The position numbers were made by a program, and so were the translations under genes. From NCBI GenBank assembly GCA_007133615.1, contig SLMJ01000279.1:1-41910 (forward strand): a DNA stretch of 41,910 bases. The letters run 5' to 3'. Positions 1-9,135 of the stretch are shown here, one piece after another (within the stretch, counting starts at the first letter, position 1; each line of letters begins with the position of its first letter). This DNA comes from Thermomicrobiaceae bacterium (GTDB lineage: Bacteria; Chloroflexota; Chloroflexia; Thermomicrobiales; Thermomicrobiaceae). A model generated the notes under the pieces. The model worked only from the letters and a program-made list of their open reading frames with translations. It ran no database searches and had not been told where the DNA came from.

Positions 1-636
1 GAGGAGTACCAGCCGATTCTGGAGCTGATGCAGGCGGTGGATGATTACATTCCGACGCCGGAGCGAGCAGTTGATCAGCCGTTCCTGATGCCGATTGAAG
101 ACGTATTCGGGATCAAGGGTCGTGGCACGGTGGTGACGGGTCGCGTTGAGCGTGGCGTTGTCAAGCCGGGCGAGACGATCGAGATCGTAGGTATTGATGC
201 GACACGGTCGACGGTGGTGACTGGTGTCGAGATGTTCCAGAAGACGCTGGAGCAGGGCGAGGCTGGAGACAACGTCGGATGTCTGTTGCGGGGAATTGAC
301 CGTGAGGACATTGGGCGAGGTCAGGTGCTGGCCAAGCCGGGATCGATCACCCCGCACACGAAGTTCGCGGCCGAGGTGTACGTGCTGGGCAAGGATGAAG
401 GTGGACGACACACGCCGTTCTTCCCGGGCTACCGGCCGCAGTTCTACCTGCGGACGACAGACGTCACGGGATCGATCCAGTTGCCCGAAGGTGTCGAGAT
501 GGTGATGCCTGGCGACAACGTGGAGATGACGGTTGAGCTGATTCAGCCGATCGCGATCGAAGAGGGACTGCGGTTCGCGATTCGCGAAGGTGGCCGGACA
601 GTTGGCGCCGGTGTCGTGACCTCGATTATTCAGTAG
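1..636 (+). CDS. tuf: Elongation factor Tu, 3' part (5' end outside the window)
   Basis: The reading frame is open from base 1 and gives 211 residues matching the second half of EF-Tu, which delivers aminoacyl-tRNA to the ribosome as a GTP complex. The GTPase domain with its P-loop is cut off by the window edge. Visible are the linker into domain 2 ([21 protein letters not shown]) and domain 3, ending [14 protein letters not shown], the usual EF-Tu C-terminus. It lies 16 bp upstream of rpsJ, the common str-S10 junction, so it is probably co-transcribed with the ribosomal genes. Identity is certain; only the true start is unknown. Confidence 0.97.
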   Translation, partial: EEYQPILELMQAVDDYIPTPERAVDQPFLMPIEDVFGIKGRGTVVTGRVERGVVKPGETIEIVGIDATRSTVVTGVEMFQKTLEQGEAGDNVGCLLRGIDREDIGRGQVLAKPGSITPHTKFAAEVYVLGKDEGGRHTPFFPGYRPQFYLRTTDVTGSIQLPEGVEMVMPGDNVEMTVELIQPIAIEEGLRFAIREGGRTVGAGVVTSIIQ

Positions 637-652
637 ACGGGATACTTGGGAA

Positions 653-973
653 ATGTCAGCGCGGCGACCAACGCAGAAGATCCGCATACGACTGAAGGCA
701 TACGATCACCGTATCCTGGACCAGTCGGCGGCGAAGATTGTCGAAACGGCGGAAAGCACCGGGGCCAAGGTTTCTGGCCCGGTGCCCCTGCCGACCCGGG
801 TCGAGAAGTTTGCGGTCGTGCGGTCTCCGTTCGTCCACAAGGACTCGCAGGAGCACTTCGAGATCCGGACGCACAAACGATTGATCGACGTGCTCGAGCC
901 GAGCCACGGGACGATTCGCGCGCTGATGCGCCTGAATCTTCCGGCCGGTGTCGACATCGAGATCAAGCTTTAG
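653..973 (+). CDS. rpsJ: 30S ribosomal protein S10
   Basis: The 106-residue product matches S10, a small-subunit head protein that also acts as NusE with NusB in antitermination. The family signature around [20 protein letters not shown] and the end [11 protein letters not shown] are intact, and the length is normal. The ATG at 653 follows the sequence ACTTGGGAA; no strong ribosome binding site is seen. It opens the S10 operon after tuf. A 117 bp gap with a small hairpin separates it from rplC, longer than most spacers in this cluster. Confidence 0.98.
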   Translation: MSARRPTQKIRIRLKAYDHRILDQSAAKIVETAESTGAKVSGPVPLPTRVEKFAVVRSPFVHKDSQEHFEIRTHKRLIDVLEPSHGTIRALMRLNLPAGVDIEIKL

Positions 974-1038
974 AGAGTTTCGCAGGGAGAGCAGGTGCGC
1001 CTGTTCTCGGAATGAACCAGGTAGATCACGCTCTGTGA

Positions 1039-1069
1039 GCGATAGCGGGACGAGCGAGCCTTCTATCGC
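1039..1069 (+). promoter_or_regulatory. Hairpin in the rpsJ-rplC spacer
   Basis: GCGATAG at 1039-1045 and CTATCGC at 1063-1069 form a perfect 7-bp stem with a 17-nt loop, ending about 10 bases before the rplC ribosome binding site (AGGAGAG). It could be a leader or processing structure within the operon. No T-run follows, so it is not a canonical terminator. A regulatory role is inferred. Confidence 0.35.
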
Positions 1070-1090
1070 GTCCTGGTCAGGAGAGAGCCA

Positions 1091-1744
1091 ATGATTGAAG
1101 GCCTTTGGGGCAAGAAACTGGGCATGACCCAGATATTTGACGAGTCTGGCGGGGTGATCCCCGTCACGGCGATCGAGCTTGGCCCCTGCGTTATTACGCA
1201 GGTCAAGACGCAGGATCGCGACGGTTACGAGGCACTGCAGATCGGTATCGGGCAGAAGAAACGCCTCACCAAGCCGGAGCGCGGTCACCGTCGGAAAGCG
1301 GGCGCAAGCTCGCGGACTCTGCGCGAGGTCAAGGTGCAGGGCGCCGATGATTATGAGGTTGGCCAGGTGCTGAAATGCGACATTTTCGAGGCCGGCCAGA
1401 AAGTTGATGTTACCGGTACCAGCAAGGGTAAGGGCTTCGCCGGAACGGTGAAGCGCCATGGCTTTGCAGGGGGACCGAAGACCCATGGTCAGTCCGACCG
1501 GCTGCGAGCGCCTGGCGCGATCGGCGCAGCGGCATCACCGTCTCGTGTCTTCAAAGGGATGCGCATGGCGGGACGAATGGGTAATGAACGAAAGACTGTC
1601 CAGAATCTCGAAGTTGTCCGCGTTGATCCGGAACGAAACCTGCTTCTGGTGCGAGGCTCGGTTCCGGGCGCTGATAACGGACTGGTGCTCGTCAAACATG
1701 CGGTGAAGCCGCGTGAGCGAGCAGCGGCCGCTGCGGCGTCGTAG
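1091..1744 (+). CDS. rplC: 50S ribosomal protein L3
   Basis: The 217-residue product is L3, which binds 23S rRNA near the peptidyl transferase centre and starts large-subunit assembly. It begins [20 protein letters not shown] and carries the central L3 signature [19 protein letters not shown], whose Gln is the methylation site in E. coli L3. The tail ends in an alanine-rich stretch ([10 protein letters not shown]), a mild local extension. The ATG has an AGGAGAG ribosome binding site. It is followed after 17 bp by rplD, the usual S10 operon order. Confidence 0.98.
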   Translation: MIEGLWGKKLGMTQIFDESGGVIPVTAIELGPCVITQVKTQDRDGYEALQIGIGQKKRLTKPERGHRRKAGASSRTLREVKVQGADDYEVGQVLKCDIFEAGQKVDVTGTSKGKGFAGTVKRHGFAGGPKTHGQSDRLRAPGAIGAAASPSRVFKGMRMAGRMGNERKTVQNLEVVRVDPERNLLLVRGSVPGADNGLVLVKHAVKPRERAAAAAAS

Positions 1745-1761
1745 GTAAGGGGGAACGAGCA

Positions 1762-2391
1762 GTGGAAGCCAAGGTTTTCGATCTTAAAGGCAAAGAAGCC
1801 GGAACGGTGGATCTGGACGATTCCGTGTTCGGAATCGAACCAAACGGTCCGGTGATGCATCAGGCGCTGGTTCGCCAGCGTGCCAATGCCCGCCAGGGAA
1901 CACAGAGCGCCAAGACCCGGTCAGAGGTGCGCGGCGGTGGCCGCAAGCCATGGCGTCAGAAGGGTACTGGCCGAGCCCGGCAGGGCAGCATTCGCTCCCC
2001 ACAGTGGCGGGGCGGTGGTGTGGTCTTTCCGCCAAAGCCGCGGAAGTACACCAAGGACATGCCGAAGAAGATGCGCCGGCTTGCCATCCGATCTGCGCTC
2101 TCTGCGAAACAGCAGAGTGGTGAATTGGTCGTCGTGGACAGCATGGACGATATTGAGCCGAAGACGCGGGCAATGCGCGAAGCGCTCGCCAGCCTGCCGA
2201 ACGGCGATGCGCGCTCAACGCTGATTCTGATCGGCGAGCAGAAAGACAATGTCTATCGCGGCGCGAACAATCTTGAGAACACGAAGGTGCTCCCGGCGCA
2301 GTATGTGAACATGCTCGACATGCTTTCCCACAAGCGGGTGCTTGTCACGCGTGACGCGCTGGATGTTATTCACCGGCTCTGGGCGCAGTAA
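1762..2391 (+). CDS. rplD: 50S ribosomal protein L4
   Basis: The 209-residue product is L4 (uL4), which lines the nascent-peptide exit tunnel. The long basic loop that enters the tunnel is visible at about residues 45-95 (GGGRKPWRQKGTGRARQGS, then SPQWRGGGVVFPP). In E. coli L4 represses its own operon; nothing here shows whether that holds. The start is GTG, preceded by AAGGGGGAACGAGCA. Length and order between rplC and rplW are typical. Confidence 0.98.
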   Translation: MEAKVFDLKGKEAGTVDLDDSVFGIEPNGPVMHQALVRQRANARQGTQSAKTRSEVRGGGRKPWRQKGTGRARQGSIRSPQWRGGGVVFPPKPRKYTKDMPKKMRRLAIRSALSAKQQSGELVVVDSMDDIEPKTRAMREALASLPNGDARSTLILIGEQKDNVYRGANNLENTKVLPAQYVNMLDMLSHKRVLVTRDALDVIHRLWAQ

Positions 2392-2411
2392 GCAGGAGAA
2401 AGGGTAGCAAC

Positions 2412-2717
2412 GTGCAACACCAGGATGTCTTGCGGCGCCCCGTGATCACGGAGAAGAACACCCGCCTCATGGAGCAGGGTCAGTACATGTTCGAAGTGGC
2501 GCGGGACGCGAACAAGATTCAGATTAAAGAGGCGATCGAGGAGACCTTCGGCGTCGCTGTGCGAAAGGTCAACGTCATCAACATGCGCGGCAAGCGCCGA
2601 CGACGTGCTCGTCGCCAGGGCCGCACGGCCAGCACTGGCTGGACCGCGGCCTGGAAGAAAGCGATTGTCAGCCTGGAAGAAGGCGAAACGATCGACCTGT
2701 TCGGCGATTTCTACTAG
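2412..2717 (+). CDS. rplW: 50S ribosomal protein L23
   Basis: The 101-residue product is L23 (uL23), which sits at the tunnel exit and is the docking site for trigger factor and SRP. It begins with the L23 motif VLRRPVITEKNTRLME, has the KIQIKEAIEETFGVAV helix, and a basic loop GKRRRRARRQGRT. The start is GTG with AGGAGAAAGGG upstream. It lies between rplD and rplB as in most bacteria. Confidence 0.98.
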   Translation: MQHQDVLRRPVITEKNTRLMEQGQYMFEVARDANKIQIKEAIEETFGVAVRKVNVINMRGKRRRRARRQGRTASTGWTAAWKKAIVSLEEGETIDLFGDFY

Positions 2718-2748
2718 CCCGGGTGATCGGCACTAACAGGAGGTAATC

Positions 2749-3579
2749 ATGCCCGTACGAAAATACAGGCCGACATCACCGGGTCGTCGGAACATGTCGG
2801 TCTCGACATACGAAGAGATTACGAAGAAGGAACCGGAAAAGAGCCTGGTTGAGCCGCTCAAGAAGAACAGTGGTCGTAACAACCAGGGCCGGATCTCCGT
2901 TCGTCATCGCGGTGGTGGCAACAAGCGTTTCTACCGGAAGATTGACTTCAAGCGGAACAAGTTCGGTGTGCCGGCGCGCGTTGCAGCCATCGAATACGAC
3001 CCGAACCGGTCGGCGAACATTGCGCTGCTTCACTACAAGGATGGTGAGAAGCGCTACATTCTGGCGCCGCTCGGTCTGAAGGTTGGCGACGAAGTCATGT
3101 CCGGAACGGACGCTCCGATTCGTGTCGGCAATGCCATGCCGCTGAACAACCTGCCGCTCGGTACCGAGGTACACAACATCGAGCTCCATGCCGGGCGCGG
3201 TGGGCAACTGGTTCGGTCGGCTGGCGCCACTGCTCAGCTAATGGCGCGATACAACAACTATGCGCAGCTGCGTATGCCATCTGGAGAGTTCCGGCTGGTG
3301 CGAGTCGAGTGTATGGCAACGATCGGCCAGGTCGGAAACGTTGATCACGAGAACGTTCGGATCGGTAAGGCGGGTCGCTCTCGACATATGGGTCGGCGAC
3401 CAACCGTCCGCGGTTCGGTTATGAATCCGTCGGACCACCCGCACGGTGGTGGTGAAGGCCGGGCGCCGATTGGTGGCCAGCCGAAGACCCCGTGGGGCAA
3501 GCCGACGCTCGGTTATCGAACGCGTAGAAACAAGGACACTGATAAGTACATCGTTCGTCGCCGGCGCAAGCGGCGGTAG
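2749..3579 (+). CDS. rplB: 50S ribosomal protein L2
   Basis: The 276-residue product is L2, a primary 23S rRNA binding protein needed for subunit joining and peptidyl transferase activity. The N-terminal [14 protein letters not shown] block and the C-terminal [18 protein letters not shown] segment, with its functionally important histidines, are intact. The ATG is preceded by a near-perfect AGGAGGT ribosome binding site at 7-nt spacing. Length is normal for the family. Confidence 0.99.
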   Translation: MPVRKYRPTSPGRRNMSVSTYEEITKKEPEKSLVEPLKKNSGRNNQGRISVRHRGGGNKRFYRKIDFKRNKFGVPARVAAIEYDPNRSANIALLHYKDGEKRYILAPLGLKVGDEVMSGTDAPIRVGNAMPLNNLPLGTEVHNIELHAGRGGQLVRSAGATAQLMARYNNYAQLRMPSGEFRLVRVECMATIGQVGNVDHENVRIGKAGRSRHMGRRPTVRGSVMNPSDHPHGGGEGRAPIGGQPKTPWGKPTLGYRTRRNKDTDKYIVRRRRKRR

Positions 3580-3609
3580 GCCGATTACCAGGCGAGATGG
3601 AGGAAGACA

Positions 3610-3897
3610 TTGGGTAGATCATCCAAAAAAGGCCCGTATATCGACGAGAAGCTGCGTGCCAAGGTCGAAACTATGAACCGCAGTGGATCCGGTCGCCAGG
3701 TCATCCGGACCTGGGCACGGGCATCGACCATCTTCCCGGATATGATCGGCCACACGATTGCGGTCCATGACGGCCGGCGGCATGTCCCCATCTTCATTAC
3801 GGAGCAGATGGTTGGGCACAAACTTGGAGAGTTCGCGCCGACGCGGACCTATCGTGGCCATGGTCGAGACGCCGAGCGCGCGTCGCGTCGCCGGTAA
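3610..3897 (+). CDS. rpsS: 30S ribosomal protein S19 (TTG start)
   Basis: The 95-residue product is S19, a protein of the 30S head close to the tRNA sites. The conserved start [14 protein letters not shown] and the signature [20 protein letters not shown] with [14 protein letters not shown] are present. The only start that keeps the conserved N-terminus is TTG at 3610, with ATGGAGGAAGACA upstream supplying GGAGG. It lies between rplB and rplV as expected. Confidence 0.97.
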   Translation: MGRSSKKGPYIDEKLRAKVETMNRSGSGRQVIRTWARASTIFPDMIGHTIAVHDGRRHVPIFITEQMVGHKLGEFAPTRTYRGHGRDAERASRRR

Positions 3898-3939
3898 CGG
3901 CACGAGACAGCAATCGGTCCAGGGGAGACGAGAACAGCG

Positions 3940-4284
3940 ATGGAAGTTATTGCGAAGTCAAAAGGCATCCCGGTTTCGGCCCAGAAGGCACGACTGGTCG
4001 TCGACGCCGTTCGAGGCAAGAAGCTGGACGACGCGCTGGCAACGCTGCAGTTCCTGCCGCAGAAGTCAGCACGGGATGTCTACAAAGTTGTGAAGTCTGC
4101 GGCGTCAAACGCCGAGCAGAACTTCGATCTGGATCCGGATGACCTCTACGTGAAGCAGATCTTTGCGGACGAAGGTCCGAGCTTCCGGCGCTTCCGGGCC
4201 CGGGCTCGCGGCCGGGTCGCCCGCCGGATAAAGCAATCAGCGCACGTGACGGTCATTCTGGACGAGATCGAGGAGGGAGCTTAG
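3940..4284 (+). CDS. rplV: 50S ribosomal protein L22
   Basis: The 114-residue product is L22 (uL22), whose beta-hairpin lines the exit tunnel beside L4. It shows the family features [20 protein letters not shown], the [19 protein letters not shown] segment, and the basic hairpin [13 protein letters not shown] near residues 87-99. The ATG follows GGGGAGACGAGAACAGCG. The stop lies one base before the rpsC start, implying translational coupling. Confidence 0.98.
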   Translation: MEVIAKSKGIPVSAQKARLVVDAVRGKKLDDALATLQFLPQKSARDVYKVVKSAASNAEQNFDLDPDDLYVKQIFADEGPSFRRFRARARGRVARRIKQSAHVTVILDEIEEGA

Positions 4285-4285
4285 T

Positions 4286-4963
4286 TTGGGACGTAAAGTA
4301 CAACCGATCGGGTTCCGCCTCGGTATCGTCCATGATTGGGAATCCAAGTGGTACGCCGAGCGGAACTACACTGAACAGCTGCACGAGGACATCGCGATTC
4401 GCGATCTGATCAGTGCCGAGCTCGTTCGTGCCGGGATCTCCCGAATCGACATCGAGCGTGCAGCGAACCGGATTGAAGTCACGGTTCACACATCGAAGCC
4501 CGGCATCGTGATCGGCAAGCAGGGGTCCAACGTGGAGCGCCTGCGCCAGATGCTGGAGCACAAGGTGGGTAAGAAGATCCACCTCAAGATTGAAGAGATC
4601 AAGGAAGCGGAACTCGATGCCCATTTGGTGGCCGAGAGTATCGCCGAGCAGATCACCCGGCGCGTTTCCTATCGTCGCGCGATGAAATATGCGGCTTCCC
4701 AGACGATGCGCCGCGGCGCCCAGGGCGTCAAGATCAAGGTCAGCGGGCGCCTCGGTGGTGCTGAGATGTCCCGGTCGGTGACGGAGATGTCGGGACGCGT
4801 CCCGCTGCACACGCTCCGGGCGGACATCGATTACTCGGTGGTCCACGCGCACACGACCTATGGCCGGATCGGCGTCAAAGTCTGGATCTATCGGGGAGAT
4901 GTGCTTCCCGAGGTCGGCACTGCCGATGACGTGGCCGAACTGCTTTCGTCGACGACCGAGTAG
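4286..4963 (+). CDS. rpsC: 30S ribosomal protein S3 (TTG start)
   Basis: The 225-residue product is S3, which forms part of the mRNA entry channel and helicase. An N-terminal [20 protein letters not shown] block is followed by a KH domain with the GxxG loop [10 protein letters not shown], and a C-terminal S3 domain with [20 protein letters not shown]. The start is TTG at 4286, one base after the rplV stop, with GAGGAGGGAGC just upstream as ribosome binding site. Length is usual. Confidence 0.98.
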   Translation: MGRKVQPIGFRLGIVHDWESKWYAERNYTEQLHEDIAIRDLISAELVRAGISRIDIERAANRIEVTVHTSKPGIVIGKQGSNVERLRQMLEHKVGKKIHLKIEEIKEAELDAHLVAESIAEQITRRVSYRRAMKYAASQTMRRGAQGVKIKVSGRLGGAEMSRSVTEMSGRVPLHTLRADIDYSVVHAHTTYGRIGVKVWIYRGDVLPEVGTADDVAELLSSTTE

Positions 4964-4998
4964 CGGTTGGCTCGTAAAGGAAGATTGGATAGTCGATC

Positions 4999-5418
4999 AT
5001 GCTAATGCCAAAGCGAGTGAAGCACCGCAAAGTCATGCGTGGACGGACCCGCGGAAATGCTCCGGGGGGAACCGAGGTCGCATTCGGCGATTACGGCATT
5101 CAGGCACTGGAGCCCGCGTGGATCACGTCCCGTCAGATTGAGGCTGGCCGACGAGCGATTACGAACGCTGTCCGCCGTGGTGGTAAGGTCTGGATCCGCA
5201 TTTTCCCGGATAAGCCGATCACGCAGAAGCCGGCTGAAACGCGGATGGGCAAAGGCAAGGGCAACCCGGAATACTGGGTGGCTGTGGTCAAGCCTGGACG
5301 CATCATGTACGAGCTAAGCGGTGTGCGTGAGGACCTCGCAGAAGAGGCGCTGAGTCGCGCGATTCAGAAGATGCCGGTCAAGTGCCGCATCGTCAAGCGT
5401 GAAGGCGCCGGTTCATAG
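4999..5418 (+). CDS. rplP: 50S ribosomal protein L16
   Basis: The 139-residue product is L16 (uL16), which organises the A-site region of the large subunit. It has the classic start [19 protein letters not shown] and the signature [20 protein letters not shown] followed by [13 protein letters not shown]. The ATG at 4999 gives the conserved N-terminus exactly. AAAGGAAG lies upstream at a rather long distance. Order after rpsC is standard. Confidence 0.98.
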   Translation: MLMPKRVKHRKVMRGRTRGNAPGGTEVAFGDYGIQALEPAWITSRQIEAGRRAITNAVRRGGKVWIRIFPDKPITQKPAETRMGKGKGNPEYWVAVVKPGRIMYELSGVREDLAEEALSRAIQKMPVKCRIVKREGAGS

Positions 5419-5458
5419 CGGTTCCCGCGCGGCGTGAGATTTCGGGAGAGTAGATTCG

Positions 5459-5677
5459 ATGGATGCAGCGGAACTGAGAGCGCTCACAAACGAAGAACTG
5501 GAAGAGCGCGTTGTTGAACTCAAGACTGAATGGCGTGATCTGCGGTTTGATGAGGCGGTTGGTAGTCTGACGAACCCGATGCGGATTCGTGAGATCAAGC
5601 GCGAGATCGCCCGGATCAAGACCATTCAGACCGAGCGCGAAATGGCCAGGGAGATCGAAGAGCAGCTGACATCCTGA
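5459..5677 (+). CDS. rpmC: 50S ribosomal protein L29
   Basis: The 72-residue product is L29 (uL29), a two-helix protein at the tunnel exit next to L23. The motif ELRALTNEELEERVVELKTE and the second helix RIREIKREIARIKTIQTE match the family. The ATG at 5459 is preceded by CGGGAGAGTAGATTCG. It lies between rplP and rpsQ as usual. Confidence 0.96.
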   Translation: MDAAELRALTNEELEERVVELKTEWRDLRFDEAVGSLTNPMRIREIKREIARIKTIQTEREMAREIEEQLTS

Positions 5678-5732
5678 TCTGATCAGATGTCCAGCGCCCA
5701 TTCGAGATCGTAGGGAATAGGCGACAGATACG

Positions 5733-6017
5733 ATGGAAGCTTCAGTAAGTGAACAGTCTGCGCCAAAGAATCGGTTGATCAAGGTCGGCCGGGTGGTGTC
5801 AGACAAGATGGACAAGACAGTGGTGGTTGCGGTCGATTACCGTCGCCAGCACCCGATTTACAAGAAAGCGCTGCGGCGTACGAGTCGCTTCAAGGCGCAC
5901 GATGAGCAGAACCAGTATCAGGTTGGTGACATTGTACGCATCGAAGAGACTCGTCCACTGAGCAAGACCAAGAAGTGGATCGTCCGCGAGCTCATCGAGC
6001 GGCCGGCTCGGGTCTAG
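5733..6017 (+). CDS. rpsQ: 30S ribosomal protein S17
   Basis: The 94-residue product is S17, an OB-fold protein binding 16S rRNA early in assembly. The family pattern [18 protein letters not shown], then [19 protein letters not shown] and the end [20 protein letters not shown], is clear. It carries a short N-terminal lead ([17 protein letters not shown]) beyond the common start. The ATG follows GGGAATAGGCGACAGATACG. It is the last gene of the classical S10 set. Confidence 0.97.
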   Translation: MEASVSEQSAPKNRLIKVGRVVSDKMDKTVVVAVDYRRQHPIYKKALRRTSRFKAHDEQNQYQVGDIVRIEETRPLSKTKKWIVRELIERPARV

Positions 6018-6035
6018 CAGACAGGGAGATTCGCG

Positions 6036-6407
6036 ATGATTCAACAGGAAAGTCGGCTCAAGGTAGCGGATAACTCAGGGGCGCGTGAACTGCTCTGCAT
6101 TCGGGTGCTGGGTGGATCCGGCCGGAAATATGCCAGCGTGGGTGACGTGATCGTTGCCACGGTCAAGCATGCGCAGCCGAACTCCGCTGTTCGCAAGGGC
6201 GAGGTTGTCCGGGCGGTTGTCGTCCGTACTGCTCAGGGGTACACCCGCAACGATGGCACGAACATCAAGTTCGATGACAATGCGGCAGTGCTGATCAACC
6301 CGGCGAACAATATGCCCCGCGGGACCCGGATTTTCGGCCCGATTGCGCGGGAGCTTCGTGAGAACCAGTTCATGCGCATTGTCTCCCTGGCGCCGGAAGT
6401 ACTCTAG
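6036..6407 (+). CDS. rplN: 50S ribosomal protein L14
   Basis: The 123-residue product is L14 (uL14), an interface protein contacting the 30S subunit. It starts [20 protein letters not shown] and contains the signature [20 protein letters not shown]. The end, [19 protein letters not shown], is typical. The ATG has CAGGGAGATTCGCG upstream. It opens the spc-type gene set, only 18 bp after rpsQ, so S10 and spc genes are probably one transcript. Confidence 0.98.
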   Translation: MIQQESRLKVADNSGARELLCIRVLGGSGRKYASVGDVIVATVKHAQPNSAVRKGEVVRAVVVRTAQGYTRNDGTNIKFDDNAAVLINPANNMPRGTRIFGPIARELRENQFMRIVSLAPEVL

Positions 6408-6430
6408 GAAGACGCAGGGAGGAAAGAACA

Positions 6431-6757
6431 GTGGCTGAGAAGATTGTAACTGGTGATCAGATTCTGGTCGTTCGCGGCAAAGACCGTGGAGCACGGGCAA
6501 CTGTCCGCCAGAACATGCCGAGTCGGGATATGGTCATCGTTGAGGGCGTCAACGTCGCCAAGAAGCACCAGCGGGCGATTCCGCGGGTTCGCCAGGCGGG
6601 AATCATTGACATGGAAATGCCGATGCACGTTTCCAAAGTCATGCTGGTGTGCCCGTCGTGCGATCACCCGACGCGGGTTGGTTTTCGAGTTGATGGCGAC
6701 ACCAAGGTCCGGTATTGCAAAAAGTGTGATGCCGTGATCGGGCGACCGTCGTCCTAG
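6431..6757 (+). CDS. rplX: 50S ribosomal protein L24
   Basis: The 108-residue product is L24 (uL24), an assembly initiator. An N-terminal KOW motif (GDQILVVRGKDRGARATVR) is followed by VIVEGVNVAKKHQR and a C-terminal segment with two CxxC pairs (CPSC and CKKC), a pattern seen in many bacterial L24 proteins. The start is GTG, with AGGGAGGAAAGAACA providing GGAGG upstream. It lies 23 bp after rplN. Confidence 0.98.
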   Translation: MAEKIVTGDQILVVRGKDRGARATVRQNMPSRDMVIVEGVNVAKKHQRAIPRVRQAGIIDMEMPMHVSKVMLVCPSCDHPTRVGFRVDGDTKVRYCKKCDAVIGRPSS

Positions 6758-6788
6758 CGACACCGCGACATAGGGGTGAGTGAAGATT

Positions 6789-7334
6789 ATGCAAGCACGA
6801 ATGCTGACACAGTACCGCGAAGATGTTCGGCCGCAACTTCTGGAGGAGTTCCAGTTCCGGAACCCGTATGAAGTGCCGCGGCTGGAGAAGATCGTGGTCA
6901 ATATCGGGCTCGGAGAGGCGATCCAGAACGCGCGAGCGCTGGATGCGGCAATAGATGACCTGGCGACGATTACCGGCCAGAAGCCGGTCGTAACGCGAGC
7001 GAAGAAGTCTGTGGCCGGATTCCGCCTGCGTGAGGGAATGCCGATCGGGGCAAAGGTGACCCTGCGGGGTGGCCGGATGTATGAGTTTCTTGATCGACTG
7101 ATCGGAACCGCGCTGCCGCGTATTCGCGACTTCCGCGGGCTGTCTCCGTGGTCGTTCGATGGACGGGGTAACTACACGCTCGGGCTCAACGAGCAGATCG
7201 TGTTCCCGGAGATTGATTACGACAGCATTGATCGTACACGCGGCATGGAGATTACGATCGTAACGACGGCAAGTAATGATGAGGAAGGCCGCCGGTTGCT
7301 GACGCTTCTCGGTATGCCTTTCCAGGAATCCTGA
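6789..7334 (+). CDS. rplE: 50S ribosomal protein L5
   Basis: L5 binds 5S rRNA and contacts P-site tRNA. The core motifs [34 protein letters not shown] and [19 protein letters not shown] are present. The frame is open from a GTG at 6780, but AGGGGTGA at 6772-6779 would touch that codon. The same site sits about 9 nt before the ATG at 6789, which is therefore chosen (181 residues). A further ATG at 6801 would also keep the whole domain. Confidence 0.95.
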   Translation: MQARMLTQYREDVRPQLLEEFQFRNPYEVPRLEKIVVNIGLGEAIQNARALDAAIDDLATITGQKPVVTRAKKSVAGFRLREGMPIGAKVTLRGGRMYEFLDRLIGTALPRIRDFRGLSPWSFDGRGNYTLGLNEQIVFPEIDYDSIDRTRGMEITIVTTASNDEEGRRLLTLLGMPFQES

Positions 7335-7349
7335 CGACCAGGAGGACGA

Positions 7350-7535
7350 GTGGCGAAGAAATCACAGATCGCGAAGTCAAAGCGACCCGCGAAGTTTGCA
7401 GTTCGCAACCACAACCGATGCCGCGTCTGTGGGCGACCACGGGCGTACATCCGCAAGTTCGGCGTGTGCCGGATCTGCTTCCGCGAGCTTGCGAACGATG
7501 GGAAACTGCCCGGCGTAACGAAGTCGAGTTGGTAA
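7350..7535 (+). CDS. rpsN: 30S ribosomal protein S14, zinc type
   Basis: The 61-residue product is the short, zinc-binding form of S14 (often called rpsZ). The ligand pattern C-x2-C-x12-C-x2-C is complete (CRVC and CRIC), and the end [18 protein letters not shown] is typical. Start is GTG with ACCAGGAGGACGA upstream, a strong site. It follows rplE by 15 bp. Zinc-type S14 is the ancestral form common in Chloroflexota, Actinomycetota and Bacillota. Confidence 0.97.
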   Translation: MAKKSQIAKSKRPAKFAVRNHNRCRVCGRPRAYIRKFGVCRICFRELANDGKLPGVTKSSW

Positions 7536-7569
7536 GTCCAGGGCTCGCTGAGTGGAGTGACGTACAGAA

Positions 7570-7968
7570 ATGACAGTAAACGACCCGATTGCCGATATGC
7601 TGACGAGAATCCGGAATGCCGGTATGGCCCGCAACCAGCAGACGACAATGCCGTCGTCCAAGTTGCTGGTTAACATCGCCGAGGTTCTCAAGCAAGAGGG
7701 CTACATCCGGGATTACCGGGTGGAAGACCGCAAGCCGGCGCCGATTCTCACGGTCGATCTCAAGTATGGCCGGGATCGCAAACACACGATTCGCGAACTG
7801 AAGCGTGTGTCCAAGCCAGGGCTGCGCATCTATGCCGGCAAGGATGAATTGCCGCGTGTCAAGAACGGCCTGGGAACCGCGATCATCAGCACGCCGCAGG
7901 GCGTATTGTCCGGACAGGAAGCCCGTCGCCGCGGTATTGGTGGCGAAGTGCTCTGCACGGTCTACTAA
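7570..7968 (+). CDS. rpsH: 30S ribosomal protein S8
   Basis: The 132-residue product is S8, a central-domain 16S rRNA binding protein that in E. coli represses the spc operon. The start [19 protein letters not shown] and the end [20 protein letters not shown] are textbook S8. The ATG at 7570 lies after GAGTGACGTACAGAA, a weak ribosome binding site. Order rpsN-rpsH-rplF is standard. Confidence 0.98.
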   Translation: MTVNDPIADMLTRIRNAGMARNQQTTMPSSKLLVNIAEVLKQEGYIRDYRVEDRKPAPILTVDLKYGRDRKHTIRELKRVSKPGLRIYAGKDELPRVKNGLGTAIISTPQGVLSGQEARRRGIGGEVLCTVY

Positions 7969-8032
7969 ACAGGCCCGGAGCCTGGAGCCGGATTCTGTCA
8001 GGCCGCCGGGCACCGATTGACGGAGGAAGTAG

Positions 8033-8575
8033 ATGTCTCGAATTGGATTCAAGCCAATCCCGGTCCCCGATGGTGTTGAAGTCACCGTCGAGCCCGGCAA
8101 GGTGCACGTCAAGGGGCCAAAGGGCGAGTTGAGTCAGGTGATCAACCCTGACATGATGGTGAACCGGGAAAACGGCACCATCGAAGTCCAGCGGCCGTCC
8201 GAAAAACGAAAGTTCCAGCAGCTGCACGGCCTGACCCGAACGCTGATCGCCAACATGATCGAAGGCGTCACGCAGGGCTTCAAGAAGGACCTCGAGATCC
8301 AGGGTGTCGGCTATCGCGCTGCGCTGGAGGGCAAGACACTCGTACTGAACGTTGGCTTCTCCCATCCGGTACGTGTCGAGCCGGAACCGGGCATCGAGTT
8401 TTCACTGGAGAACCCGACCCGAGTGACGGTTTCCGGCATCGACAAGCAACTGGTAGGTGAGCAGGCTGCGCGGATTCGCCGTATCCGACCGCCCGAGCCG
8501 TACAAGGGCAAGGGAATCCGGTATCTCGGCGAATACGTCCGCCGCAAGGCTGGTAAGGCCGGCAAGGTCGGATAA
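8033..8575 (+). CDS. rplF: 50S ribosomal protein L6
   Basis: The 180-residue product is L6 (uL6), two related alpha/beta repeats near the factor-binding site. It begins SRIGFKPIPVPDGVEVTVEP and ends with the L6 signature PEPYKGKGIRYLGEYVRRKA. The ATG has CGGAGGAAGTAG upstream. A 132 bp spacer with a hairpin follows before rplR, wider than neighbouring spacers. Confidence 0.98.
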   Translation: MSRIGFKPIPVPDGVEVTVEPGKVHVKGPKGELSQVINPDMMVNRENGTIEVQRPSEKRKFQQLHGLTRTLIANMIEGVTQGFKKDLEIQGVGYRAALEGKTLVLNVGFSHPVRVEPEPGIEFSLENPTRVTVSGIDKQLVGEQAARIRRIRPPEPYKGKGIRYLGEYVRRKAGKAGKVG

Positions 8576-8630
8576 ACCGACGCATTGATTACCGTCAACA
8601 GCGCCCGCAAGGTGCAGGTGCGCCAGGATC

Positions 8631-8670
8631 CGGCTCACAATGTTCCTGAATAGCAGGTGTTCATGAGCCG
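8631..8670 (+). promoter_or_regulatory. Hairpin in the rplF-rplR spacer
   Basis: CGGCTCA at 8631-8637 pairs perfectly with TGAGCCG at 8664-8670, and an inner CCTG/CAGG pair (8645-8648 with 8654-8657) can close a 5-nt loop. There is no T-run. It may be a leader or processing element in the 132 bp gap. Function is inferred only from position. Confidence 0.35.
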
Positions 8671-8707
8671 CGCGGGCCGTTGCGAGAAGAAGGGATGAAT
8701 CGCCAGG

Positions 8708-9091
8708 ATGCGATATCAGTACAAGAAGTCGCTGTCGCCGAGAAAGCGTCGGCATCTTCGAGTCCGAGCACGTATTAGCGGTACGCCTGAGCGACCGCGG
8801 CTGAATGTGTTCCGCAGTAATCAGCACACCTATGCACAGGTGATTGATGATACGGCGGGGCACACGATTGCAGCGGCATCAACGCTCGAGCCGGCCGTGC
8901 GGGAACTGTTCACCACTAGCGAGAACGGACATCGCCGGATCGATGAAGCCTCCGTTGTTGGCAGAATTGTTGCCGAACGAGCGAAAGAGCACGGCGTTTC
9001 CAGCGTTATTTTTGATCGTGGTGGCTACAAGTTCCACGGCCGGGTCAAGGCTGTGGCGGAAGCCGCACGAGAAGCAGGACTCGACTTTTAG
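8708..9091 (+). CDS. rplR: 50S ribosomal protein L18
   Basis: The 127-residue product is L18 (uL18), which binds 5S rRNA in the central protuberance with L5. The basic N-terminus ([19 protein letters not shown]), [18 protein letters not shown] and the end [20 protein letters not shown] fit the family. A short insertion near residues 60-77 ([12 protein letters not shown]) makes it slightly longer than the usual 115-120 residues. The ATG at 8708 has GCCAGG upstream. Confidence 0.97.
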   Translation: MRYQYKKSLSPRKRRHLRVRARISGTPERPRLNVFRSNQHTYAQVIDDTAGHTIAAASTLEPAVRELFTTSENGHRRIDEASVVGRIVAERAKEHGVSSVIFDRGGYKFHGRVKAVAEAAREAGLDF

Positions 9092-9135
9092 GTTCGCGGA
9101 CCGAGCGAGAGACGGAAAGGCAGACGATTACAGTT

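Noticed and set aside
656-1486. 276-codon open frame on the minus strand across rpsJ and rplC
   Set aside because: It lies wholly antisense to two certain ribosomal protein genes, and its product looks like no family; it follows from codon bias in GC-rich genes.
4253-4852. 199-codon minus-strand frame opposite rpsC
   Set aside because: Antisense to a full S3 gene with all domains; the His/Asp/Leu-rich composition is typical of a shadow frame.
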